Shown piece by piece: positions 21,058 through 29,464 of a stretch of 44,651 nucleotides of DNA (positions are counted from its first letter, which is position 1; the number at the start of each line of letters is the position of its first letter). The stretch comes from Pelagophyceae sp. CCMP2097 (Eukaryota > Sar > Pelagophyceae): contig MU657253.1 of the NCBI GenBank assembly GCA_026770575.1, positions 153,972 to 198,622 of the forward strand, given 5' to 3'. The position numbers and the translations under genes are program-made. The notes beneath the pieces were generated by a model. That model was not told where the DNA came from. It ran no database searches and worked only from the letters and a program-made list of their open reading frames with translations.

Positions 21058-24000
21058 CTAGACGGCGAGGACCGCCGTCGCGGGCGACGAGCTGTGGCCG
21101 TCGCTCCCGCCGACGACGAAGATCCAGTAGCCTCCGGCGTCGAGCAGCACGGCCGCGCAGCACCTTCGCCCAGCCTGCATCGTCGGCCCCGGCGCAAACT
21201 CGAGCGTCGCCGTGTCGAGGAGCTCCGTCGTGGCCAACGGCGTGGCTGACGAGCCCCGCCCGCCAACGACGAGGACATGTCCTGCATCGACGGGCACGGC
21301 CGCGCATCCTTCTCGCGCCTTCTTCAACAACGGACCGGGCTCAAACGCCATGGCCCGGACGTCGAGGACCTCCGTCGTGTTCAAGTATCGCGAACCCGAG
21401 CTCCCACCGACCACCATGACGCGGTGCTCGTCGAGCGCCACGGCGGCGCAGTCGTAGCGTGGAGTGGCCATGGCGGGACCCGGCGCAAAGGCCATGGTGT
21501 CGAGGCTGAGGATCTCCGTGCTCGACAAATCAGACCGGACACCGTGGCCGCCGACGAGGAGGATCCTGCGAGCGTCGAGCGCGACGGCAGCGCAGCCGGA
21601 TCGTGCCGAGAGCATCCCTGGCCCCGGCGTGAGCGTGAGCGTCGAGAGGTCGAGGATCTCCGTCGTGCTTAAAAATTGACCGCCGCCGCGTCCGCCCGCC
21701 ACGAGCACGCGGTTCGCGTCGATCTTGACGGCCGCACAGCCGTACCGTCCTTGAAGCAAGTCCGGCCCGGCCGTAAACGTCATCGTCTGCACGTCGAGCA
21801 ACGCCGTTGAGTCTGAACAACGCCCGCCCGAAAGACCGCCGAGCACGACGACGCGCCCGCCTGCGAACACGGCTGCGCACATCGAACGTCCTTCGCCCAT
21901 CGCCGGCCCCGGTAGGAACGTCGCCCCGTCGGTCCACGGCCGCACGCCAAAGTCGGTCGTCGCGAGGCCAAAACGTCCTTCGCGCATCTCCGTCCCCGGT
22001 CCAGGATCGATGAAGGGTCCGGGTCCGACCCGGACCCGTGCAAGACCCGGGGTAGGGTCCGGGTCCGGGTCCGGCCGAGGTTGCGGACCCATGGCCGGGT
22101 CCTGGTTCGGGTCCGGCCTCGCCCACGCGGGTCCGGGTCCGGGTCCGGGGCTTGTCGAAGACCCGGACCCGGACCCGCGGACCTTTTGTCGACCCTGCCC
22201 CGGTCGGAACGTCGCGCTGTCGGTCCTGCGGCGCACGACGGCTGGCCGCGGCCGACGCAGCGGCTTCGATGGCCGTGAAGGCTGATGCTCGGTGAGGCTG
22301 CCTGCGAAAGTCCACGGCTGCACACCGAAGACGGCCGTCGCGAGGCCAAAATAGTCCAGCTCCTGCACCAGCGCCGCTTGCTCCGCCTCGGGCAGCGCGC
22401 GCACCGTCCTCTCCATCCGCGGGCCGTCCGGCAGATCGCCTTGGAGGAACTCGAGGATGACGCCGAACCACTCGCCGTCGCGGTCGATGAAGGTGGACCC
22501 GTTTTGAGGGTCGCCGCCGAGAAAGTCGCCCAACATGCCGCACATGCCGCCGTCGCGGTCGACGATGCTGGGCCCGACCTCCGGCCCGAACATGCGCCCG
22601 AGCCTCGAGTCCTCGACCTTGGTCAGCACAGCCCTTGATGTTTCAAATCGAATACCGCCAACGATGAGCTTGACGACGTCGTCCGGTGGTGATGCTGCCG
22701 GCAAATGTGCATGCTCGCCGTCGTCCGCCGCTGCGCCGTCGTCGTCCGCCGCGGCGCCGTCGTCGTCCGCCGCGGCGTCGTCCGCCGCCGGCGCGGGTTC
22801 TCCCTCGGGGAGCACGGCGTCCTCGCGCGCGAGTGCGTCGCCCACTCCTTGCTCGAGCGGTGCGCGGCGGCGCTGGCTCTTTACCGGTCGCGCGGTTCGC
22901 TCGCCGTCAAAGAGCGCCTCCGTTGTCGTCGGCAGAGCGGCCTCACCGCCACTCCCGCCGATCACAAGGATCCGCGGGCGTCCTGTGGCGTCGAGGCGAA
23001 AGGCCGCGCAGCCATAGCGCGCAGCCTGCAGGGACGGGCCGGGCGAAAACTCCAGCGCCGCCACGTCGAGGAGCTCCGTCGTGGCCAATGCCAACATGGA
23101 CGAGGCCCGCCCGCCGATGACGAGGACGTGCCGCGCGTCGACGGGCACGGCCGCGCAGCCAACGCGTGCCGAGCCCATCAACGGACCGGGCGCGAACGAC
23201 ATGGTCCGGAGGTCGAGGATCTCCGTCGTATTCAAAGGTCCTGAGGTTGAACAGCCACCGGCCACCATAACGCGGTGGTCGTCGAGCGCGACGGCCGCGC
23301 ATTCGTAGCGTCGAGTGGCCAGGGTGGGCCCCGGCGAAAAGGCCATCGTGTCCAAGTTGAGGATCTCCGTGCCCGCCAAGGCCCCGGCCCAAGCAAAAGA
23401 GCCATTGTAACCGCCGACGACGAGGATCCTGCGAGCGTCGAGCGCCAAGCAGGCGCATCCGCATCGTGCCAAGAGCATGCCCGGCCCAGGCGTGAGCGTG
23501 AGCGTCGAGAGGTGGAGGATCTCCGTCGTGTTCAAAGGAGCACCACCTTTCCCGCCCGCCACGAGCACGCGGTTGGTGTCGATCTGGACAGCCCCAAAGC
23601 CCTGTCGTGCCGTGCGCATTTCCGGGCCAGCCGCAAAGGCCGGCTTTCGCGCGTCGAGCACTTCCGTCGACCGCGTCGGGCGCCCGTGAGTACGACCGCC
23701 GAGCACGACGACGCGCCCGCCGGCGAATACGGCTGCGCACAGCGAGCGTCCTTCGCGCATCTCCGGCCCCGGTCGGAACGCCACGCCGTCGGTCCACGGC
23801 CGCACACCGAACACGGCGGCCTCGAGGCCAAAGTAGTCCAGCTCCTGCATCATCGCGTCCTGCGCGGCCTCGGGTAATGCGCGGATCGCCCTCTGCATGC
23901 GCGGGCCGTCCGGCGGATCGCCTCGAAGAAAGTCGAGGATCATGCCAAACATCTCCAAGTCGCCCTCGATGAAGATGGACCCGTCCACCGGGTCCGGCTG

Positions 24001-25119
24001 TAGCATCGCGTCACGCCGCCCGAACATGCGCCCGAGCGGCGAGTCCTCGACCTTGGTCAGCACGGCCCGCGAAGCCTCGAACCGCACGCCGCCCACGTTG
24101 AGCTTGACCAGGTCGTCGGGCGGTGGCGCGGCCGCGCGCATTCGCTGCTGCAGCTCTTCTTCGCGCGCGAGCTTCTCGTCCGTGTCGCGGATAAAGGCCG
24201 CGCGGTCGTCCTCGAGCGCTTGCCGGTCGTTGGCGAGCTGGGCCTGCGATGGTCGAAGCGCCGCAGCGCCACCATGCAACGCCTGTTTCAAAAGGCGTAC
24301 CTCGGGCGGTGACGATGGCGTCAACAAATGTGCATTTTCGCCGTCCTCTGCCACGGCGGCGACGCGCTCCGCCGCCGACGCGCTTTCTCCTTCGACGAGC
24401 GCGGTGTCTTCGAACGCGAGCTGGTCGACCATTTCCTTCGTCGCGGCCTCGTCTGCGGTCGTCGAGCGGTCGTGGATCTGTCGCGAGCTGGGCCCGTCCT
24501 CGAGCACGGACGCGCTCTCTGCACAGCGGCCCTCGGTCGCGGGCGGGCGCTGCTCCTCGAGGCCGTGCAGCGGGCTCGGCTGCGACAGGGCTGCCGGCTC
24601 GGCGTCCGGCTCGGGCTTGACGACGACGAAGCTCACGGGGTCGGCGATCTCGACGGCACGCGCGCCACCCGGCTCGTTCTTGACCGCGACGACCTTGATG
24701 AGGAGCACTTCGATGATGTAGCTGTCGACGTCGACGACCTCAGCGTCGTCGGCCGTCAGGTCGATCGTCTCCGTGCATTCGCCGCCCGCAGCGCCGCGCG
24801 CCCAGGGCGGCTGCGCGCCGCCGAGCGACGGCGGCCGCAGCTCCCACGCCTGGAGCGCGATGAGCATCCCGAGCACGCCCGGCCGGTCGCCGCGGCCCTC
24901 GAGCGCCGTAATCTCCTGCTTGAGCGCCGCGAACCCTGGGCTGTTCGAGTCGATGCGCGGCGGCGACACCTTGCGTTTCAGCGTGCGCTGGTGACCCCGG
25001 CGCGACGTCCGCGGGTCTTTGACGTTGTACTCGATTATGGGATCATAGTAGTGCGCCCGCAGCGCCTCGAACTCCGCCTCGTCAAACACCTCCTCTTTCA
25101 CCACCGCCAAAGTGGCCAT
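21058..25119 (-). CDS. Tandemly duplicated T1/BTB (KCTD-like) plus kelch protein
   Basis: About 1,353 aa in one exon. I chose the ATG at 25119 (MATLAVVKEEV) over the frame's first ATG at 25245, because the extra 42 codons are translated from a dispersed repeat. The N terminus (1-330) is low complexity, with a SUMO-interacting-like TIDLT and three psi-K-x-E motifs. Two complete units follow. Unit 1 has a T1/BTB domain (VKLNVGGVRFEASRAVLTK, about 336-435) and six kelch repeats (about 440-730). Unit 2 has a T1 (VKLIVGGIRFETSRAVLTK, about 810-915), a Pro/Gly/Asp repeat linker and six more kelch repeats (about 1075-1353). Kelch blades carry the RVxVxGG and T(T)EILD motifs. KCTD/BTB-kelch proteins usually act as substrate adaptors for Cullin-3 ubiquitin ligases. 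That role is inferred, not shown. Confidence 0.85.
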   Translation of the reverse strand: MATLAVVKEEVFDEAEFEALRAHYYDPIIEYNVKDPRTSRRGHQRTLKRKVSPPRIDSNSPGFAALKQEITALEGRGDRPGVLGMLIALQAWELRPPSLGGAQPPWARGAAGGECTETIDLTADDAEVVDVDSYIIEVLLIKVVAVKNEPGGARAVEIADPVSFVVVKPEPDAEPAALSQPSPLHGLEEQRPPATEGRCAESASVLEDGPSSRQIHDRSTTADEAATKEMVDQLAFEDTALVEGESASAAERVAAVAEDGENAHLLTPSSPPEVRLLKQALHGGAAALRPSQAQLANDRQALEDDRAAFIRDTDEKLAREEELQQRMRAAAPPPDDLVKLNVGGVRFEASRAVLTKVEDSPLGRMFGRRDAMLQPDPVDGSIFIEGDLEMFGMILDFLRGDPPDGPRMQRAIRALPEAAQDAMMQELDYFGLEAAVFGVRPWTDGVAFRPGPEMREGRSLCAAVFAGGRVVVLGGRTHGRPTRSTEVLDARKPAFAAGPEMRTARQGFGAVQIDTNRVLVAGGKGGAPLNTTEILHLSTLTLTPGPGMLLARCGCACLALDARRILVVGGYNGSFAWAGALAGTEILNLDTMAFSPGPTLATRRYECAAVALDDHRVMVAGGCSTSGPLNTTEILDLRTMSFAPGPLMGSARVGCAAVPVDARHVLVIGGRASSMLALATTELLDVAALEFSPGPSLQAARYGCAAFRLDATGRPRILVIGGSGGEAALPTTTEALFDGERTARPVKSQRRRAPLEQGVGDALAREDAVLPEGEPAPAADDAAADDDGAAADDDGAAADDGEHAHLPAASPPDDVVKLIVGGIRFETSRAVLTKVEDSRLGRMFGPEVGPSIVDRDGGMCGMLGDFLGGDPQNGSTFIDRDGEWFGVILEFLQGDLPDGPRMERTVRALPEAEQAALVQELDYFGLATAVFGVQPWTFAGSLTEHQPSRPSKPLRRPRPAVVRRRTDSATFRPGQGRQKVRGSGSGSSTSPGPGPGPAWARPDPNQDPAMGPQPRPDPDPDPTPGLARVRVGPGPFIDPGPGTEMREGRFGLATTDFGVRPWTDGATFLPGPAMGEGRSMCAAVFAGGRVVVLGGLSGGRCSDSTALLDVQTMTFTAGPDLLQGRYGCAAVKIDANRVLVAGGRGGGQFLSTTEILDLSTLTLTPGPGMLSARSGCAAVALDARRILLVGGHGVRSDLSSTEILSLDTMAFAPGPAMATPRYDCAAVALDEHRVMVVGGSSGSRYLNTTEVLDVRAMAFEPGPLLKKAREGCAAVPVDAGHVLVVGGRGSSATPLATTELLDTATLEFAPGPTMQAGRRCCAAVLLDAGGYWIFVVGGSDGHSSSPATAVLAV
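22015..22190. repeat. GGGTCC/GGACCC minisatellite inside the T1-kelch gene
   Basis: Imperfect 6-bp GGGTCC units alternate with GGACCC blocks, so both direct and inverted copies occur and hairpins are possible. On the coding (minus) strand it is translated as Gly-Ser, Pro-Gly and Asp-Pro dipeptides in the linker between T1 unit 2 and kelch unit 2. It has separated a second partial copy of the FGVRPWTDG...RPGP segment from the main one. Confidence 0.8.
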
Positions 25120-25127
25120 CTTGCCGG

Positions 25128-25157
25128 TTGCTTGCTTAAGATCCACCCTGGGTGGGG
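25128..25157 (+). repeat. Dispersed 30-bp repeat, copy B
   Basis: Same unit as at 17149 (TTGCTTGCTTAAGATCC then the palindromic ACCCTGGGTGGGG end). It lies 9 bp upstream of the chosen start codon of the minus-strand T1-kelch gene, so it is probably in its 5' UTR or promoter. Read in frame it would give VDLKQA, which explains the spurious N-terminal extension. Confidence 0.75.
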
Positions 25158-25226
25158 CCGGTTCCTTGCACCGCGCCGTTGTACAGCCAGGGCCACTTTT
25201 TTTGGCAGGAATAGATCTAGGGATTG

Positions 25227-25250
25227 CTGCTTGCTTAAGATCCACCCTGG
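25227..25250 (+). repeat. Dispersed repeat, truncated copy C
   Basis: CTGCTTGCTTAAGATCC then ACCCTGG. It matches copy B for about 24 bp but stops exactly where a 24-bp perfect palindrome begins. It lies about 100 bp upstream of copy B on the same strand. Confidence 0.7.
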
Positions 25251-25290
25251 GATTCCTAGGAATTCCTAGGAATCTTCCTACTAGTAGGAA
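25251..25290. repeat. Two abutting perfect palindromes (24 bp and 16 bp)
   Basis: Positions 25251-25274 form a perfect 24-bp palindrome built from CCTAGG and AATT units. Positions 25275-25290 form a second perfect palindrome, TTCCTACTAGTAGGAA. They sit between the T1-kelch start and the 3' end of the esterase gene, next to an AT-rich stretch (25290-25330). They could be a cis-regulatory dyad or the remains of an inverted-repeat element. Confidence 0.8.
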
Positions 25291-25460
25291 TTCCTAATTC
25301 CTTATAAAAATATCTTAAAGTATCTTTTTTAAGCGACGAACGGACCCCGTGGGGGAGGACGTGGTCACGGTGGCTTGCAAGGGCTCGGTGTGGCTTCCGG
25401 GGCCGGGGCCCTGCGGTCGCGGGTGTGGCTTCCAAGGGCCGGGCCCCTGCGGCTCGCGGA

Positions 25461-28400
25461 TTAGTAGACGTGGCCCGAAAAGAAGGAGGCCCTGCCGCTC
25501 CGCCGGTGCGGCGCGTACGGCGCGCTTCGGAGCGAGTCTGCAGAGGTCTCCGAAGTCGCCTGCGAATCGAAGAGGCCCGCGCGCGAGAGGCCGAGGACGG
25601 ACCGGAGCACCGGCAGTGCGAGGCGCGAGGAGGCGCCGTCGCCGCGGCCGCGGAGCGCGGCGGCGCTGCGGCGCGAGGCGCTCGCGTCGCGGAGCGCCAG
25701 CCAGTCCTCGACAAGCGGGTCGGCGTAGTCGCGCGCCAATGCGGCGACGTGCTCGAGGCGCCAGTACGTGGCCGCGCTCGAGTTCTTGACCGGTTCGATT
25801 TCCAGGAAGAGGTCGACCAAGCCGTCGCGCCGCGCCTCGCGGAGCTGCGTGCGGTTGCGCAGAATCTGCAAAACGTCGCGGATGTCGCCCATTGTGGGTA
25901 CGGTGCGCGCGTTATGCGAAAGGCCGATTGCGTTGAGGAACCGGCACAGGAGGAGCCACAAGCCCGAGACGCCGTCCTCGCCGTAAGCGACGACGCCGTC
26001 GAACTCGGACCCGGACGTGTCGACGACGCTGACGCCGATGACCACGTGCGCTCCGAAATCGCGCTTCATGATGTCCACGGGCAAGTTGTTCACCTACCGG
26101 CGCAGTCGCCAGGAGGAGACCAGAAAGCGGACTCACGTAGCAACCGTCTGCGTGGAGCATGTTCGTCTTCGGGTCGCGAACGGGCGGCAAGTATTCTGCA
26201 ACGCTCATGGAAGCGCGTACCCAGCGCGCCAGCGGCCCGGCGTCGTGCACGGCGCAGCTCTGGTTCGACAGGTTCGTGGAGACGCAAAAGTACGTCAGCC
26301 ACGCGTCCTCGATAGTCACCACGCTATTCTCCGTCAGCCGCGCCGCCCCCGCGAAGCTCCGCGCTCGGCGCCGCCCGTCCGTCTGCGACGCCGCGTGCCA
26401 GCTCGCCGAGTCGCCGCGTTGAATGTCCGGGCCCGCGGCCGGCTCCTCGTACTCAAAGGCGAGGTGGAGGCTGCGCCGCACGGCGGCGGTGAAGCGCGCG
26501 CCGTGGAAGAAGGAGAGGACGGGGATCGTCAAGTCGGCGAGGATGCTCAGCGGGCTCGTCAGCGCCCTCGCGAGCTTGCCGGCGGCCTTGCGCACGGCGC
26601 GGCAGCGCACGGCCGAATCGGACGGCGCCGCGTAGGCCGCGCCCATGTACGCGCCCTGGGAGCACCCGCCGAGCATGTCGATCTCCACGCCGTGCGACTC
26701 GAGCGACGCAAGGACGCCGAGGTGCGCGAGGCCGCGCGAGCCGCCGCCGCCGAGTACGACGCCGACGGCGCGGCCCGCGATGAGGCGCGCGAGGCGCCGG
26801 GCGTCGGCGTCGGCGTCGTACCGCTCCATTTTCGCCTCGTGCTGCAGGTCCCGGAGGCGCGACGCGTAAAAGAGCGCGCCGCAGTTTTTCCGCACGCCGA
26901 GCGCCGGCTCCGCGTCGGCGGCGTCGCCGTCGTCGAGGCGGTAGTGCGCGAGGCGCGGCCGCCGCTTCGACGGCCGCTTCTCGAGCCACGCGGCCGCGCC
27001 GTGGCGCGGCGACGTGGTGTCGTGCGCCAACACGACGAGCCTTCGCCGCTCGCGGCCTGTGCCGGCGTGCGGGCCCCACAAAGCGTCGCGCTCCATGGCC
27101 GACGGTTCGAAGGCGGTTGACTTTGAAGCGTGCGCCACGATGACCACCGCGTCCGCCTGGCTCAGCGCGATCTGCGACCACTCGGCCACGTCCTCGCGGT
27201 CCTCGGCGTCCACGCGGCCTTTCGAAGACGCCTCGTCGTCGCACTCGAGGACGATGAACCGATGCGTCTCCTCGCGCTCGGCGATCCAAGCGGAGACGCG
27301 TCTTCTTCGCGTAGTCGCCGGTTCGTTCTTCTTGCGCAAAAAGTCCTTTCGTCGGACGCGCAAAACGTGGCCCTCGTCGACGACGGTGCGCAGAGCGTGC
27401 GCGAGGCGCGGCGCGAGGTGCGACGCTGCGGCGGCGCCCGCGGCGTCGACGCCAAAAACGGCAATCGTCGACACCTCCTCGCGGTGCTCCTCCTCTTCAC
27501 TCAACAAGCTCGCTCGCAGTTGCCGGAGCCAGACGCCGTTGCGGCCCTGGTCCTCGCCGGCCCCGTCGAGGAGGACCGGGTTGGGCACTGCGACGAGCTC
27601 CGTGTCCCTGACACAAATCGCGTCCTCGCGCAATTGAGCGGCGCCGCTCAAAGCCGCTGACAAGCCGACGGTGCCGCCGCGCACGACTTCTCGGTGGCTG
27701 CGCCACGTGCGCCACGACCCGTTCCCGGAGTCGCGCCGCGGCTCGGTGCACCGCACCCTGCCGGAGATGACCACGTAGAAGAAGCCCGGCGCCGCGTCGC
27801 CCGCTTTCAGGAGGACGGCGCCGGCCTGGACGAGGCGCCGGGACATGCCAGAGTCGCTAAAAGCGCGGACGTCCGGCTCCATGGCCGCGCAGACCGCCAA
27901 AATCACGCCCGCGACGACGCTTCTTCGCCGACAATCCTCCGAGGCGCCTTGGACAACCGAAACGACGTCGGAAGGATGCTGCAAGTCGACGCCTTCTTCT
28001 TCCGAATCGTCGAGGATGGCCATCCTCGCGGGCCCGTCGCACACGATAAAGTGGCCGAAAATGTCGCTCTCGTTTGGCCACGACGACTCGTCGGACGCGC
28101 AGACGAGCTGCGTGTCGTCGAGCCAGGAAAAGCCGTGCAGCACTGCCGGCGCCTCGACTCGGGTGGCGCCGCAGCGCACGGCGCCGTGGGTGAGGACGAC
28201 GCACCCTCCGAGCCCGCTTCGGCCGCGCGGGCACCGCCGCACGACGTCGCCGCACTCCAGCGGCAATGCGTAGGCGTCGACCAGAGCGACGTCTTCGTCG
28301 CTCAGATACGCCGCTAAGGACGTCGCGTCCTGGGCCTCGTCGTCGTCCCTCCTCGCCGCGAGCTCCGAATTCGCAAAGCGCGCGACGCGGTGGAGCCTCG

Positions 28401-29220
28401 CCACGCAGCGCCGCGCGTAGTTCAGCAGCGCCGCCGGCTCCTCGGCGCAGAGCTCGCGCAAGTCCGCCGCGGGCAAAGACGCGACGATCGTGCCCGAGAC
28501 GGTCGCGACGATGCGGTGCTTCGCAGACCTCGAGCGGCCCGGGGAGAGGGGTGCCCGCGCGGCCCGCGTCTGCTCTGCGGCGACGACGACGACTGAGTAT
28601 TTCCCCAGCGCCTCAAAAGGCCCGACTGTCGCGATGCGCTTCAAGTGATGGTGATGGTGATGGTGCGGCCGGCGCCGCGAGTCGTCCGCCGGCTGGTGCG
28701 CGAAGGTCGGCGTGGCATCGTCGTCTTCGTCGTCGATGCAGAGGCCGACTTCGGACGATAAAGGCGTTGGCAGCTTGTGCGCGGCGTCGACGACGGCCAA
28801 CTCGCCTTCGACGACTACAACGAGCGTGTCGAGGCCCGCGAGCGATTCCGCGACGGTCTCGTCCTCCTCGAAGCAATTCCATTTTATTCGGCGGACGAGC
28901 GCGTCGCGCCAGCCTTCGTCGTCCGAGCCGTCGAGGAGCTGCTCCATTTGCGTGTTCCCAAGCCACTTTTCCGCCGCCGCGTAATCCACCGGCGCCAGCG
29001 ACCCGCCGCCCAAGTCGACAAACTCGAGGCGCTGCGGCTGCAGCACCGGCGGCCGTGGCGGAGTATCGTCGTCCGACTCGCCGGCGTCGGACTCGCTCGA
29101 TGCCGCCACCGGCTCGCTGCTGCCTTTGACACTTGGAGAGCGGCGCCGCCGCACGAATAGCAGCGCGGCGGCCATGGCGCAGGCCGCCGAGGCCGCGACG
29201 AGCCTGGCGCGCGCCGCCAT
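25461..29220 (-). CDS. Neuropathy target esterase-like patatin phospholipase
   Basis: Two exons, 29220-26137 and 26093-25461, separated by a 43-bp intron (GTGAGT...TAG, phase 0), giving about 1,238 aa. The N terminus has a single membrane anchor (residues about 5-24) followed by RRRR, as in NTE-type ER lysophospholipases. Cyclic-nucleotide-binding-like regions follow (for example FYVVISGRVR, about 480-490) with an acidic and His-rich insert. The patatin domain (about 815-1060) has the oxyanion GGGGSRG, the nucleophile elbow GCSQG (Ser near 855) and the catalytic Asp in DGCYVNNLP (Asp 1025). The intron falls right after DGCY, and splicing restores YVNNLP. Most relatives have DGG or DGA where this has DGC. 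The expected activity is deacylation of (lyso)phosphatidylcholine at the ER. The C-terminal 150 residues are unassigned. Confidence 0.88.
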
Positions 29221-29464
29221 GGGCTCACTGTGTGCCGCTCACGCAGCCTAGAGCGACGGCTCGGTATAGATTACGGGTCGCAGCCAAGGGGCCCAGGGTG
29301 CGCAGCGCGACGCACGCTGATTGCGAGTGTCATGACCGCATCGTGGTCGGAGCGCCAGCTCGGAGCGCCCGGCGTGGCTTCTTTGGATCCAACCGTGGAT
29401 TTGCTCACGCCCAAAACTCCCTGGGTTTTCGAGAGGCTGGGCATTCCGCGCGTCTCGAGAGACC

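Noticed and set aside
20204..21307. 367-aa minus-strand frame
   Set aside because: It overlaps the 3' ends of two convergent genes, is Arg-rich and lacks motifs. Shadow of GC-rich sequence.
25120..25245. 42-codon N-terminal extension of the T1-kelch ORF
   Set aside because: It is encoded by the dispersed repeat, while a better ATG (MATLAVVKEEV) follows, so the downstream start is preferred.
26017..27120. 367-aa plus-strand frame
   Set aside because: Antisense of the patatin exon. It has no recognisable domain, while the minus strand carries catalytic motifs and a matching intron.
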